A stretch of DNA of 33,251 nt from Nitrospirota bacterium (lineage in GTDB: Bacteria; Nitrospirota; Leptospirillia; Leptospirillales; Leptospirillaceae): contig JAKAYF010000016.1 in the NCBI GenBank assembly GCA_021816465.1, positions 1 to 33,251 of the forward strand, written 5' to 3'. Position numbers and translations under genes: made by a program. Shown here one piece after another: positions 23,033 to 30,130 of this stretch. The stretch's first letter is position 1, and every line of letters begins with the position of its first letter. The notes below the pieces were generated by a model that worked only from the letters and a program-made list of their open reading frames with translations, ran no database searches and was not told where the DNA came from.

Positions 23033-24238
23033 ATGGGAACCCATGAAAACCCCAATACCCCTCATATAGGGACAGCCAACAAAAAAGGCCAGATGATAAC
23101 CGCTCCTGAAGAGATTTTTTTCAATGCTCCAAGGACGCAGGCCTTTCTGACCGGGTCCGAAGTGATCAAGGAAGCTGTCAAGAGAAGCAGCGTTGACTTC
23201 TCCGTTGCTTATCCCATTACGCCCCAGAGCGAAGCCTCCTCTCTTGTTGGAGAGCTTTATGCCGACGGATATGTTGGCGATTACATGAGAGGCGAGTCCG
23301 AGTTTGCTGTTATGGGACAATGTGCCGGAGCCGCCTTTGGCGGAGCCAGGGTCTTCACAACAACTGCGGGACCAGGAACCCTTCGGGCGTTTGAGAATTT
23401 CCCGATGTGGGCCGGTGCCAGACTCCCCATCCAGGTTGTTTTTACAGTCCGTGGAGTCAACTCTCCTCTGACCATTCAGCCGGATACCCTCGAAATTGCT
23501 TTCATGCTTGAGACAGGAATGCTTCTCTGGCACGCAGAGGATGCCCAGGATCTTTTCGATTTCATGATGAAGGGCTACATCGTTGCGGAACTTCCGGAAG
23601 TCCATCTTCCGATCGGTGTCATTTGTGACGGTTTTTTTGTGACCCATACGAAGGACGTTGTCAGCATGACCCCTGAAGATATGGCTCTTCCCCATTACAA
23701 CCCCTATGCAAACCCGACCCCGGTGATGGACATGGAAACCGCTCCGATCCGTCATATGAGGGATCCATTCATCATGAAGTCGAACTATATTTCTTACATG
23801 ACCCATGCCAGCTGGCAGCTTGAAGTCAAGGCAGCAATGGAAAGATCCAGAAAGATGACCAGAAAGCTTCTCAATGGATTGATCGAGGTTGAGAATCCTG
23901 ATGCCGAGATTCTTCTTGTTTCTTCAGGAACAGCCGTCTCCCAGTCGAGGGAAGCGATCAGATTGTTCCGGGATAAGGGGGTCAAGGTTGGCCTGGTCAA
24001 GATCAAGACCATCAGACCTTTTCCAAAAGAAGAGATTCGGGAAGCGACAAAAAATGCCAAGTATATTTTTGTCCCCGAATTCAATGTCGCCGGCTGGATG
24101 GCAAGGGAAATCGCCTCAGTTGTCGAAAGAAATGAAAGGGTCATCGCAGGTCCTCACGTCGCCGGCGGCATGACCATGCCTCCAGAGGTGATCGTTGAGG
24201 AAGTTGAAAGAACGATTGCAAGAATGAACAAAAAATAA
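23033..24238 (+). CDS. 2-oxoacid:ferredoxin oxidoreductase alpha subunit, cluster 2
   Basis: This 401-residue paralogue of the gene at 18536 has AYPITPQSE (Tyr60 to Pro64), GESEFAVMGQCAGAAFGGAR, TTAGPGTLRAFEN and the second-domain stretch VENPDAEILLVSSGTAVSQS. The N-terminal extension is unlike that of copy 1. In cluster 1 the matching loop reads GEEEIGVMSAIAGSSRAGAR; these active-site-side differences fit a different 2-oxoacid. Five-subunit enzymes of this type serve pyruvate or 2-oxoglutarate synthesis in reductive-TCA bacteria. AAGGAG is six bases before the ATG. Confidence 0.9.
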   Translation: MGTHENPNTPHIGTANKKGQMITAPEEIFFNAPRTQAFLTGSEVIKEAVKRSSVDFSVAYPITPQSEASSLVGELYADGYVGDYMRGESEFAVMGQCAGAAFGGARVFTTTAGPGTLRAFENFPMWAGARLPIQVVFTVRGVNSPLTIQPDTLEIAFMLETGMLLWHAEDAQDLFDFMMKGYIVAELPEVHLPIGVICDGFFVTHTKDVVSMTPEDMALPHYNPYANPTPVMDMETAPIRHMRDPFIMKSNYISYMTHASWQLEVKAAMERSRKMTRKLLNGLIEVENPDAEILLVSSGTAVSQSREAIRLFRDKGVKVGLVKIKTIRPFPKEEIREATKNAKYIFVPEFNVAGWMAREIASVVERNERVIAGPHVAGGMTMPPEVIVEEVERTIARMNKK

Positions 24239-24289
24239 CGAAAAGCGGGAACCAACGATTTTAAAATATAGTTACTGAGGAGGTTTTCA

Positions 24290-25183
24290 ATGAGCAAAGA
24301 AAAAATTGTCATCAATCCTGAATTCTGGGACATTATTCCCCAGGATTACCGGGATCTCGTCGATCATGCCACATACGGAAAAACTGATCGCGGGTGGAAG
24401 GATGTGGGCTCGTCCACGGAATTGATTGCGGAGCATTCGCTTTGTGCCGGGTGTCCTGAATCAATTGCATTCAGACATATCATGGCGTCGATCCCTGCTC
24501 CTGAAGATACGGTCATGGTCGGTTCTACCGGATGTACAAGTCTGGTGTTCCCGATGGTTGCCGTCCAGAATATCCATTCACTGTTTGGAAACCAGAATGC
24601 CATTGCCACCGGACTCAAAAGAGCGCTGGCATACCGTTTCCCCAATCAGACGAAGGACGTCATTGTTCTTGCCGGTGATGGCGCGACTGTCGATATCGGT
24701 CTTGATATGACTCTCCAGTCCTGGTTTCGTCAGGAAAAGTTCACCACCATCTGTTTTGACAACGAGCTCTATGCCAACACCGGAGGTCAGGAGTCCGGCT
24801 TGATGCAAAAGGGATTTGTTGCAAAGATGGCTCCCCAGGGAAAGAAGTTCGAAAAAGTCAGGCTTCCGGAAATTGCCAGGGAATCCGGCTGTGCCTATGT
24901 TGCAGTTTTGACGACCAGCAAACCAAGTCTTGTCGAGAGGGTTGTCAAGCAGGCTGTTCTCATTGCCCGGGAAATCGGACCGACCTATCTCCAGATCTAT
25001 ACCCCCTGTATTCTGGAAATCGGAAAACAGAGCATGGAAGGTCTGCAGGAGATGAGAGATTCCGAATCAGCCGGTGAGCGTTTCAAGTTCCGTGAATTCA
25101 TCACCCCTGAGGCACAAGCCTTTATCGATGATATGAATGCGAAGAAAAAAGCGGACAAGTTGGCAGCCTCTGCAAACAACTGA
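24290..25183 (+). CDS. 2-oxoacid:ferredoxin oxidoreductase beta subunit, cluster 2
   Basis: This 297-residue TPP subunit has Gly129-Asp130-Gly131 through Asn158 (FDNELYANTGGQ). The cluster ligands are Cys52 and Cys55 (CAGC), Cys82 (TGCT) and Cys240 (TPCI). Compared with copy 1, the residues around the third ligand change from AGCGRLALSQ to TGCTSLVFPM, near the expected substrate pocket. GAGGAGG precedes the ATG. Gaps to the alpha (51 bases) and gamma (26) genes are tight, unlike the 155-base gap in cluster 1. Confidence 0.92.
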   Translation: MSKEKIVINPEFWDIIPQDYRDLVDHATYGKTDRGWKDVGSSTELIAEHSLCAGCPESIAFRHIMASIPAPEDTVMVGSTGCTSLVFPMVAVQNIHSLFGNQNAIATGLKRALAYRFPNQTKDVIVLAGDGATVDIGLDMTLQSWFRQEKFTTICFDNELYANTGGQESGLMQKGFVAKMAPQGKKFEKVRLPEIARESGCAYVAVLTTSKPSLVERVVKQAVLIAREIGPTYLQIYTPCILEIGKQSMEGLQEMRDSESAGERFKFREFITPEAQAFIDDMNAKKKADKLAASANN

Positions 25184-25209
25184 TTAATCCGCCTTCTTAA
25201 GGAGAGAAC

Positions 25210-25899
25210 ATGAAAACCAGAATCAATGTCCGTATGTCTGGATTGGGTGGCCAGGGTGTCGTGACCTCGGCCCATATCCTCGCAATGGCCGCTTCCAAAG
25301 AAAACCTCTTCGCCATCAGCAACCCGTTTTTTGGTGCTGAAAAACGAATGGCACCGGCTGAAGCCTATGCCCGTATCGGACCAGAAAAGATTTATGACCG
25401 TGGAGAGCTGGTTTTTCCGGATGTGGTCATGGTGTTTCATCCCCAGGTGATCACAATGGGAAAATCCTATACCATGCCATTTTTTTCCGGGCTAAAGAAA
25501 AACGGGATTGTTATTATCAATGATGATATCGATCTTTTGAGCGATGCGGAAAAAGAAGGTCTGGCCAAGCTCAATGCACTTGTTTTCTATGTTCCAGCCA
25601 CAAAGATCGCCCATGACATTGCCGGGACCGAACTGGCAACGAATATGGCAATGATCGGAAGCCTTGTCGGGTTGACGAATGTTGTCTCCATGAACGCTCT
25701 TGATCTGGCGCTCCAGGATCGTTTCGGCAAAAAATATGTGGCATCCGGAGGAACGGCAACTCTTGATGAAGCCATCAAGAAAAAATTTGCCAAAAAAGAG
25801 ATGCTTCTTCAGAAAAATCTTGACACGATTCGCCAGGGATTTGACCGGGCGATTGAGTTTGCAAAAAATGCCAACTATACGCCCCTGATGATGGCTTAA
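25210..25899 (+). CDS. 2-oxoacid:ferredoxin oxidoreductase gamma subunit, cluster 2
   Basis: This 229-residue gamma subunit opens with SGLGGQGVVTSAHILAMA and has AEKRMAPAEAYARIGPEK. The conserved VMVFHPQVITMGKSYTMPFF is nearly the same as in copy 1. ATELATNMAMIGS-type residues and a Lys-rich KKKFAKKEMLLQKN helix follow. TAAGGAG is six bases before the ATG. The two gamma copies look closer to each other than the alpha copies do. Confidence 0.9.
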   Translation: MKTRINVRMSGLGGQGVVTSAHILAMAASKENLFAISNPFFGAEKRMAPAEAYARIGPEKIYDRGELVFPDVVMVFHPQVITMGKSYTMPFFSGLKKNGIVIINDDIDLLSDAEKEGLAKLNALVFYVPATKIAHDIAGTELATNMAMIGSLVGLTNVVSMNALDLALQDRFGKKYVASGGTATLDEAIKKKFAKKEMLLQKNLDTIRQGFDRAIEFAKNANYTPLMMA

Positions 25900-25918
25900 C
25901 CAAAGGCGGGAAAAATCA

Positions 25919-26131
25919 ATGTATTATGTAGCAGAAATCAATGAAGAAGCGTGTGTTGCCAACAAAGGATGCAGACTTTGCATCATGTATTGTCCCGAAG
26001 CGAATTGCATCATGATGAATGATGAGAAAAAGGTTGCTTTCGTGGTGGAATCCCGTTGCAAGGGATGCGAGTTATGTGTTGTGGTTTGCGATGCAGCAAA
26101 GCACAAAGCCATTACCATGCAGGATCGATAG
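25919..26131 (+). CDS. Ferredoxin-type delta subunit, cluster 2
   Basis: This 70-residue protein binds two [4Fe-4S] clusters. The ligands are Cys12, Cys18, Cys21, Cys25-Pro and Cys47, Cys50, Cys53, Cys57; Cys30 is extra. The first spacing is C-x5-C, one residue wider than in the cluster 1 copy. It lacks that copy's 40-residue tail. The ribosome site (GGCGGG) is weak, 19 bases after the gamma stop. Confidence 0.9.
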   Translation: MYYVAEINEEACVANKGCRLCIMYCPEANCIMMNDEKKVAFVVESRCKGCELCVVVCDAAKHKAITMQDR

Positions 26132-26171
26132 GTTCCCCGCTGATTCAAGGAAATCATAAAGGGGATGCAAG

Positions 26172-26435
26172 ATGAGTGAGATGAAAAAAGCACTCGACCG
26201 GGTGAGCGATGCAATGGACGAGTTCATGTTTCTGCTCGATGCCCAGATTCGCAATCTTGAAAAGTCCGGAACATCTCCCGATGATTTGCGGGCAAAGATG
26301 GTTTCCTTTGTTGCTATACGCGATAGCGGGAAGATGTATCTGGATTGGGCCGATTATTATTCCAAGAAAATATTTGGTGATTCGGAAAATCTGGAGGGTG
26401 AGCCGGACGTCATGCAGGAAGAAGACTTGGCCTGA
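26172..26435 (+). CDS. Small helical protein, candidate epsilon subunit of cluster 2
   Basis: This 87-residue acidic, mostly helical protein (KKALDRVSDAMDEFMFLLDA, then MYLDWADYYSKKIFG) has no Cys or signal peptide. Five-subunit oxidoreductases of Hydrogenobacter type also end with a small helical gene, so I infer an epsilon (PorE/ForE-like) subunit. I cannot confirm homology without a search. AAGGGG precedes the ATG, and a strong terminator follows 34 bases after the stop. It shows no resemblance to the fifth gene of cluster 1. Confidence 0.65.
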   Translation: MSEMKKALDRVSDAMDEFMFLLDAQIRNLEKSGTSPDDLRAKMVSFVAIRDSGKMYLDWADYYSKKIFGDSENLEGEPDVMQEEDLA

Positions 26436-26468
26436 TTCCGTTTTGGATTTTATCCCCGGAACCATTTT

Positions 26469-26502
26469 AAAGGGCAATGACTGAGGTCGTTGCCCTTTTT
26501 TT
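26469..26502 (+). terminator. Rho-independent terminator of oxidoreductase cluster 2
   Basis: A 13-base stem (AAAGGGCAATGAC pairs with GTCGTTGCCCTTT, with one wobble position) around a TGAG tetraloop is followed by a run of Ts. It is a textbook terminator. Confidence 0.92.
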
Positions 26503-26529
26503 GGGTCAAATTTTTGGGTCAAAACAAAA

Positions 26530-26561
26530 CAGGGGATTTTGGGCGAACCCAAAATCCCCTG
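26530..26561 (-). terminator. Rho-independent terminator of the lipoprotein pair
   Basis: CAGGGGATTTTGGG and CCCAAAATCCCCTG form a perfect 14-base stem around CGAA. On the minus strand the stem is followed by TTTTGTTTTG. It lies 16 bases past the stop of the lipoprotein gene at 26578 and faces the terminator at 26469. Confidence 0.88.
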
Positions 26562-26577
26562 TTCGAATTGGAACGCA

Positions 26578-26895
26578 TTACTTGCAAACGGCGGAAGCCT
26601 CCATCTTGTAGACCTGGACGAGCAGGAAGAAATCCCTGACATTCAGCTGGGTCTGTACGTCGGTCATGGTCCCGCTCTGGCACTGGGAAAGAAGCGCTTC
26701 GTTGGCCTTTTGGGTCAGGTTTTTGGGAGAGGTGATATGGAAAAGGCCATAATCGCCAGTCACCGTTGCGTAAATAGGTGTGCCTGCAGATGCCTTGTTG
26801 CTTTCGGAGATGCTTCCTGAGTTAATCCAGGTGCAGCCGCCAAAAGCGGAAAGAGCAAGGGCTGTGGTTATTGCCAGGAAAGATTTGTTATTCAT
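26578..26895 (-). CDS. Small lipoprotein, stand-alone copy of a duplicated domain
   Basis: This 105-residue lipoprotein has the lipobox AFGGC with Cys21. ATG 26895 is chosen because GGAGG lies five bases upstream. The mature part parallels the N-terminal half of the protein encoded just upstream: shared SG-x-ISES, AS-x-GT, AN-x-AL-x-SQC and RD-x2-LLVQ-x-Y, ending in a VC dipeptide. The two shared Cys (SQC and VC) could form a disulfide. No known family is recognised. It lies 24 bases after the OmpA-type gene and is probably co-transcribed with it. Confidence 0.8.
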   Translation of the reverse strand: MNNKSFLAITTALALSAFGGCTWINSGSISESNKASAGTPIYATVTGDYGLFHITSPKNLTQKANEALLSQCQSGTMTDVQTQLNVRDFFLLVQVYKMEASAVCK

Positions 26896-26919
26896 GCAAG
26901 CCTCCAATGTTATGAGTGG

Positions 26920-27696
26920 TTATCGGTTTTTGAGAAAATGGCCATTCTTGTCAGAAATAACAACTTCGACGCGACGGTTGAGCTGGCGGCCGTCAGCGGT
27001 CTTGTTGGTTGCGACCGGGAAGTGTGGACCGTACCCTTTGGTCTGGATCCTTTCCTTTCGAACCCCTTCCTTGACGAGCGCGGCTTTCACTGCAAGAGCT
27101 CTGCGGACCGAAAGAGCCTGATTGTATTTATTGCTTCCGGTACTGTCGGTGTATCCCTCTATCCTGATATTTCTCGAGGGATGGTCCTGGAGATAGGAGG
27201 ATAGTTCATGGACGCTGTTGCGGGCATTGCCATTCAGGTTGTCCTTGTCTGTGGCAAAAAGGACGGATCCGAGAGTAAAAACAAGTCCCCTTTTGGTTTT
27301 CTTTGCATGAACAAGCTGGTGAACAACCGGTGGCGCTGGAGTTTTGACAGGTGTGGGAAGAACAGGCGCCGGGGCAGGAAGACAAACGCCCTGGGCTCTG
27401 ATGGTATAAATCTGGACCAGAAGCAGAACATCCCGTTTGGAGACCTGATCAACGACATCGGTCAGCCGGCTTCCCGTACACTGTGAGGCCAATGCCTTGT
27501 TAGCCTGCGAGGTATCTTTGTTCGTTCCGAAGATCTCTAAAAAACCGTCCTGGCTGGTTGTTGCGTGGACAACTGTTCCGGTCGAGGCGGTGTGACTTTC
27601 CGAGATGGTTCCCGATTCAATGGAAACACATCCTCCAAACAAAGCAAAACTTGCCAGAGCAATTCCGGCAAGAGCCTGTTTTTCTAGTCGTTTCAT
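26920..27696 (-). CDS. OmpA-family lipoprotein with N-terminal duplicated domain
   Basis: This 258-residue protein has lipobox LFGGC (Cys23). The N-terminal domain (about 23-110) is shared with the small lipoprotein at 26578. A Pro/Ala/Val linker follows (APAPVLPTPVKTPAPP), then a C-terminal OmpA domain (about 140-255) with RIEGYTDSTGSNKYNQALS and the RRALAVKAAL helix, the motif that binds meso-DAP of peptidoglycan. It should tether the outer membrane to the wall. Two adjacent ATGs occur; the second, 27696, has the better distance to GGAGG. It is the first gene of the pair. Confidence 0.85.
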   Translation of the reverse strand: MKRLEKQALAGIALASFALFGGCVSIESGTISESHTASTGTVVHATTSQDGFLEIFGTNKDTSQANKALASQCTGSRLTDVVDQVSKRDVLLLVQIYTIRAQGVCLPAPAPVLPTPVKTPAPPVVHQLVHAKKTKRGLVFTLGSVLFATDKDNLNGNARNSVHELSSYLQDHPSRNIRIEGYTDSTGSNKYNQALSVRRALAVKAALVKEGVRKERIQTKGYGPHFPVATNKTADGRQLNRRVEVVISDKNGHFLKNR

Positions 27697-27774
27697 CATG
27701 CCTCCTGTCGCTTGATCGATCGTTGCTTCTCAAGAGTTAAAAGAAGAATGTTGCCTGGTGGCGGAAAGACTGGG

Positions 27775-28245
27775 TCAATGGTTCTCGCCATTCAAGCTGG
27801 ATGTACAGTTGGGACATTTCGTTGCCTTGATCGAAATCGTGGAGAAGCAATAAGGACATTCCCTGGTGGTAGCCTCAACGGTCACAGCCGCTGGTCTGAG
27901 TGCCGCCGCCTTCAGCCGGTTGACCGCCCTGACCATGAAGAAGACAGACGTGGCGATGATCAGAAAACTGATGACTGAATTGATGAAAATGCCATAATTG
28001 ATTGTCACTGCGCCGGCTTTTTTGGCGAGGGCGAGGGATCCGTATGGCCCTGGAGTCGATCCCTCCTTGATGAGGAGATAGAGATTTGAAAAATTGACGT
28101 TACCGAGAAGATAACCGATGGGGGGCATGATGACATCGTTGACGAGGGATTGGATGATCGCCATGAAGGCGCTTCCCATCACGATTCCGACGGCCATGTC
28201 GAGGACGTTTCCCCGCATGATGAAGGTCTTGAATTCCTGAATCAT
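27775..28245 (-). CDS. mscL: Large-conductance mechanosensitive channel with C-terminal zinc ribbon
   Basis: MscL releases solutes under hypo-osmotic shock. The N-terminal amphipathic helix FKTFIMRGNVLDMAVGIVMG leads into TM1 (about 15-45), a periplasmic loop, and TM2 (about 82-107, FINSVISFLIIATSVFF). After TM2 there is an extra cytoplasmic segment with Cys130-x2-Cys133 and Cys144-x2-Cys147, a compact zinc-ribbon pattern (ECPYCFSTISIKATKCPNC). At 156 residues it is longer than E. coli MscL (136). ATG 28245 lacks a strong Shine-Dalgarno (GGTGG 8 bases upstream). The upstream gap is very AT-rich, with TATAAA-like boxes. Confidence 0.93.
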   Translation of the reverse strand: MIQEFKTFIMRGNVLDMAVGIVMGSAFMAIIQSLVNDVIMPPIGYLLGNVNFSNLYLLIKEGSTPGPYGSLALAKKAGAVTINYGIFINSVISFLIIATSVFFMVRAVNRLKAAALRPAAVTVEATTRECPYCFSTISIKATKCPNCTSSLNGENH

Positions 28246-28397
28246 TATTGCACCACCATAATGAAAATTTTTTTTATAAAAGCTGACTCATATTTTATAA
28301 TTATGAATCAACGCTGAATGAAGAGTATCTGTAAACGGGAAAAGAAGCAAGGAGCTGTCCGGAAGAAGAGCGGGATTGTCGCCGGAAAGGATAAATC

Positions 28398-28420
28398 CCG
28401 GCTTCATCAGATGAAGCCGG
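28398..28420 (-). terminator. Hairpin downstream of the 28440 gene
   Basis: CCGGCTTCAT (28398-28407) and ATGAAGCCGG (28411-28420) form a 10-base stem with a 3-base loop, 20 bases past the stop. On the minus strand it is followed by GATTTATCC, a weak T-tract. It is probably a modest terminator. The rest of 28246-28439 is AT-rich promoter-like DNA upstream of mscL. Confidence 0.5.
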
Positions 28421-28439
28421 CAGGAAAATTCTGGAGGTA

Positions 28440-28853
28440 TTACTCTTCGTTTTCGTCAAGACCCGTTGCGAGTTCATGGAGAAAACCGCCGGAAGTTTCT
28501 TCCGGAGCTTGTTCGGATTTCCAGTGGTAGAGGGCAAGACGGGCCATTTGGTGGGTATCGTTGATGTGGGGAACAACTTCCTGATGGCGCTGGAAAATTT
28601 CCTTGAGTTCGCTCCTGGTCAGGAAAAGTGTTTCATGGTGGGTATCGGACAGGAACGTTGACAAGTGGTCGATTGCTTTTGAGTCCGGAAGGATCTTTTC
28701 GACCAGAATGCGGGATTTTGGTCGATTGCCCAGGATTCGTTCGATATCCCCGGAAGAAGGGTGTGATTTGGTATGCAAAATAATGGACTCACCTTCGTTG
28801 ATGATGGTGACTTCATATGTCTCGTCCTCGAAACGAACGGCGCAATAATACAT
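28440..28853 (-). CDS. Hypothetical protein, soluble, 137 residues
   Basis: I do not recognise this protein. It begins with a beta-rich segment (MYYCAVRFEDETYEVTIINE) that resembles small ligand-binding or toxin-immunity folds. Then come helices with His-rich stretches (SDTHHETLFL, HINDTHQMARLALYHW) and an acidic tail ending DENEE. There is no signal peptide or membrane segment. CAGGAG lies five bases before ATG 28853. It is monocistronic between hairpin 28398-28420 and a candidate promoter near 28921. Confidence 0.7.
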   Translation of the reverse strand: MYYCAVRFEDETYEVTIINEGESIILHTKSHPSSGDIERILGNRPKSRILVEKILPDSKAIDHLSTFLSDTHHETLFLTRSELKEIFQRHQEVVPHINDTHQMARLALYHWKSEQAPEETSGGFLHELATGLDENEE

Positions 28854-28920
28854 GTTGGCTCCTGGTTAGTGTGAACGGAACGACCATTGATGAAATCGAT
28901 ACCAATGGCAAAGATCAGAT

Positions 28921-28949
28921 TTTATAAACTAAGTCTCTAATCTAACACA
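28921..28949 (-). promoter_or_regulatory. Candidate promoter of the 28853 gene
   Basis: On the minus strand TGTGTT (28949-28944), 17 bases, then TATAAA (28926-28921). The -10 is good and the -35 poor. The leader would be about 60 bases. Confidence 0.3.
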
Positions 28950-28997
28950 GGTCAGGGGAGCTCTTCAAAAGAATCCGGCCGAAGATCAAAAAAGTTG

Positions 28998-29585
28998 TCA
29001 ATTCTGCGCTTTTTTCAGAATGGCATGGATCATGGAGTCCGACAGCGTGGTATTGGTCAGGACCCATTTGAAAAGGGTTCTTCTCGAAAAAACGAGACCC
29101 AGGACCTGGCCATTCATGGAGGGATCGGCAAGGCGCAGCCGGAGACTGACACAAACCTGGTCCTGCCCCTTGAAGGAAAATCCGGCATAGCGAACGGGGG
29201 AGGGGCTGGATGCGGAGGAATGGGAAGATCTTGTTGAGTGTCTTTGGGGCCCCAGGATCCGCCCTGGAAGGGAAGGGTTGACGATGCGGTCGATGACGGC
29301 AGACGTGATCGCTCCCCTGAGAGGGTGGAACAGAAATCCGAAAGATGACCTGTCGGTCTGGCTCCTTCGTCTTTCATAAGCGGAAAACTGTTTTTTCAGA
29401 TTTTTCCTTAACGCGGGATAGCTGACAAAATCCGAGATCTGGGCGGGGTTGTTGTGGATAAATCCTTCGGCAAAGCGATAGATGGAAGGGAGGGGGGAGA
29501 GAAGGAGCAGGATCAGGGTCGCTAGGGAGATGGAACCCCCCAGAAGGAGCAGCTTCTTCCAGGGGGACAGGCTTTCTGGTTTCAA
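28998..29585 (-). CDS. DUF2939-like membrane-anchored protein
   Basis: The 195-residue protein has one N-terminal membrane segment (KKLLLLGGSISLATLILLLL) and then the DUF2939 pattern YRFAEGFIHNNPAQISDFVS with YPALRKNLKKQFSAY. The domain is usually an N-anchored periplasmic module of unknown function. A Ser/Pro-rich linker (about 120-135) and a beta-rich C-terminal part (VCVSLRLRLADPSM) follow. The start is TTG 29585 with AGGA 5-6 bases upstream. It is the last gene of gltX-psiE-DUF2939, 29 bases after psiE. Confidence 0.7.
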   Translation of the reverse strand: MKPESLSPWKKLLLLGGSISLATLILLLLSPLPSIYRFAEGFIHNNPAQISDFVSYPALRKNLKKQFSAYERRRSQTDRSSFGFLFHPLRGAITSAVIDRIVNPSLPGRILGPQRHSTRSSHSSASSPSPVRYAGFSFKGQDQVCVSLRLRLADPSMNGQVLGLVFSRRTLFKWVLTNTTLSDSMIHAILKKAQN

Positions 29586-29614
29586 TGGATTCCTGCGGGG
29601 ATTGTGTTTGCTGA

Positions 29615-30130
29615 TTAGTCTCTGAGCCTTGTCTCCGCCTCGTTCATGACGGAAATGCGGACGAGGAGATAGTAGGCGACAACAAGAATGACCACAATTG
29701 CGACATAAAGGAGAAGGTCGACGGTTTGCGGGGAAAAGAATGTGTTGCTTTTTTCACTGTTGAAAGAGGCCTGGGCTTCGATGAGCAGGATTCTCCTGAT
29801 CGTCGAGATAATCCCGATCAGGATGAAGGAGGCAATCGGAAATCGCCTTCTGCCAAGATAGCTCAGCATAATCCAGAGAAGCTCCAGGATGATGATCACA
29901 AACAGCATGTCGTTGATCAGGTTCAGGACGGAATCGATCGAAAGGGATGTCAGGCTGAATGCCGAATGAAGCAGGACAACGACCGCCCCCGCCATCAGAA
30001 AAAGGGCCACCATGAGGTGGACGTAGTCATCAAGACGAAGAAGAAATCTCCGAAGCCTCTGGACAAAGTTCTTGTGCGGATCGTATGGCAGCGGGTTTTC
30101 AGGGAGTTGTTTCTGCTCGTGCTGGGTCAT
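29615..30130 (-). CDS. PsiE-like membrane protein
   Basis: This 171-residue inner membrane protein has four predicted membrane helices. Between helices 2 and 3 is the PsiE signature region (LGRRRFPIASFILIGIISTI, then RRILLIEA), preceded by LDDYVHLMVALFLMAGAVVV. PsiE was named as phosphate-starvation-inducible in E. coli; its activity is unknown. ATG 30130 overlaps the gltX stop as ATGA, so expression is tied to gltX. No Pho box is evident. Confidence 0.8.
   Translation of the reverse strand: MTQHEQKQLPENPLPYDPHKNFVQRLRRFLLRLDDYVHLMVALFLMAGAVVVLLHSAFSLTSLSIDSVLNLINDMLFVIIILELLWIMLSYLGRRRFPIASFILIGIISTIRRILLIEAQASFNSEKSNTFFSPQTVDLLLYVAIVVILVVAYYLLVRISVMNEAETRLRD

Noticed and set aside
22844-23806. 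Minus-strand frame of 320 codons
   Set aside because: His/Arg-rich shadow of the cluster 2 alpha subunit; no family features.
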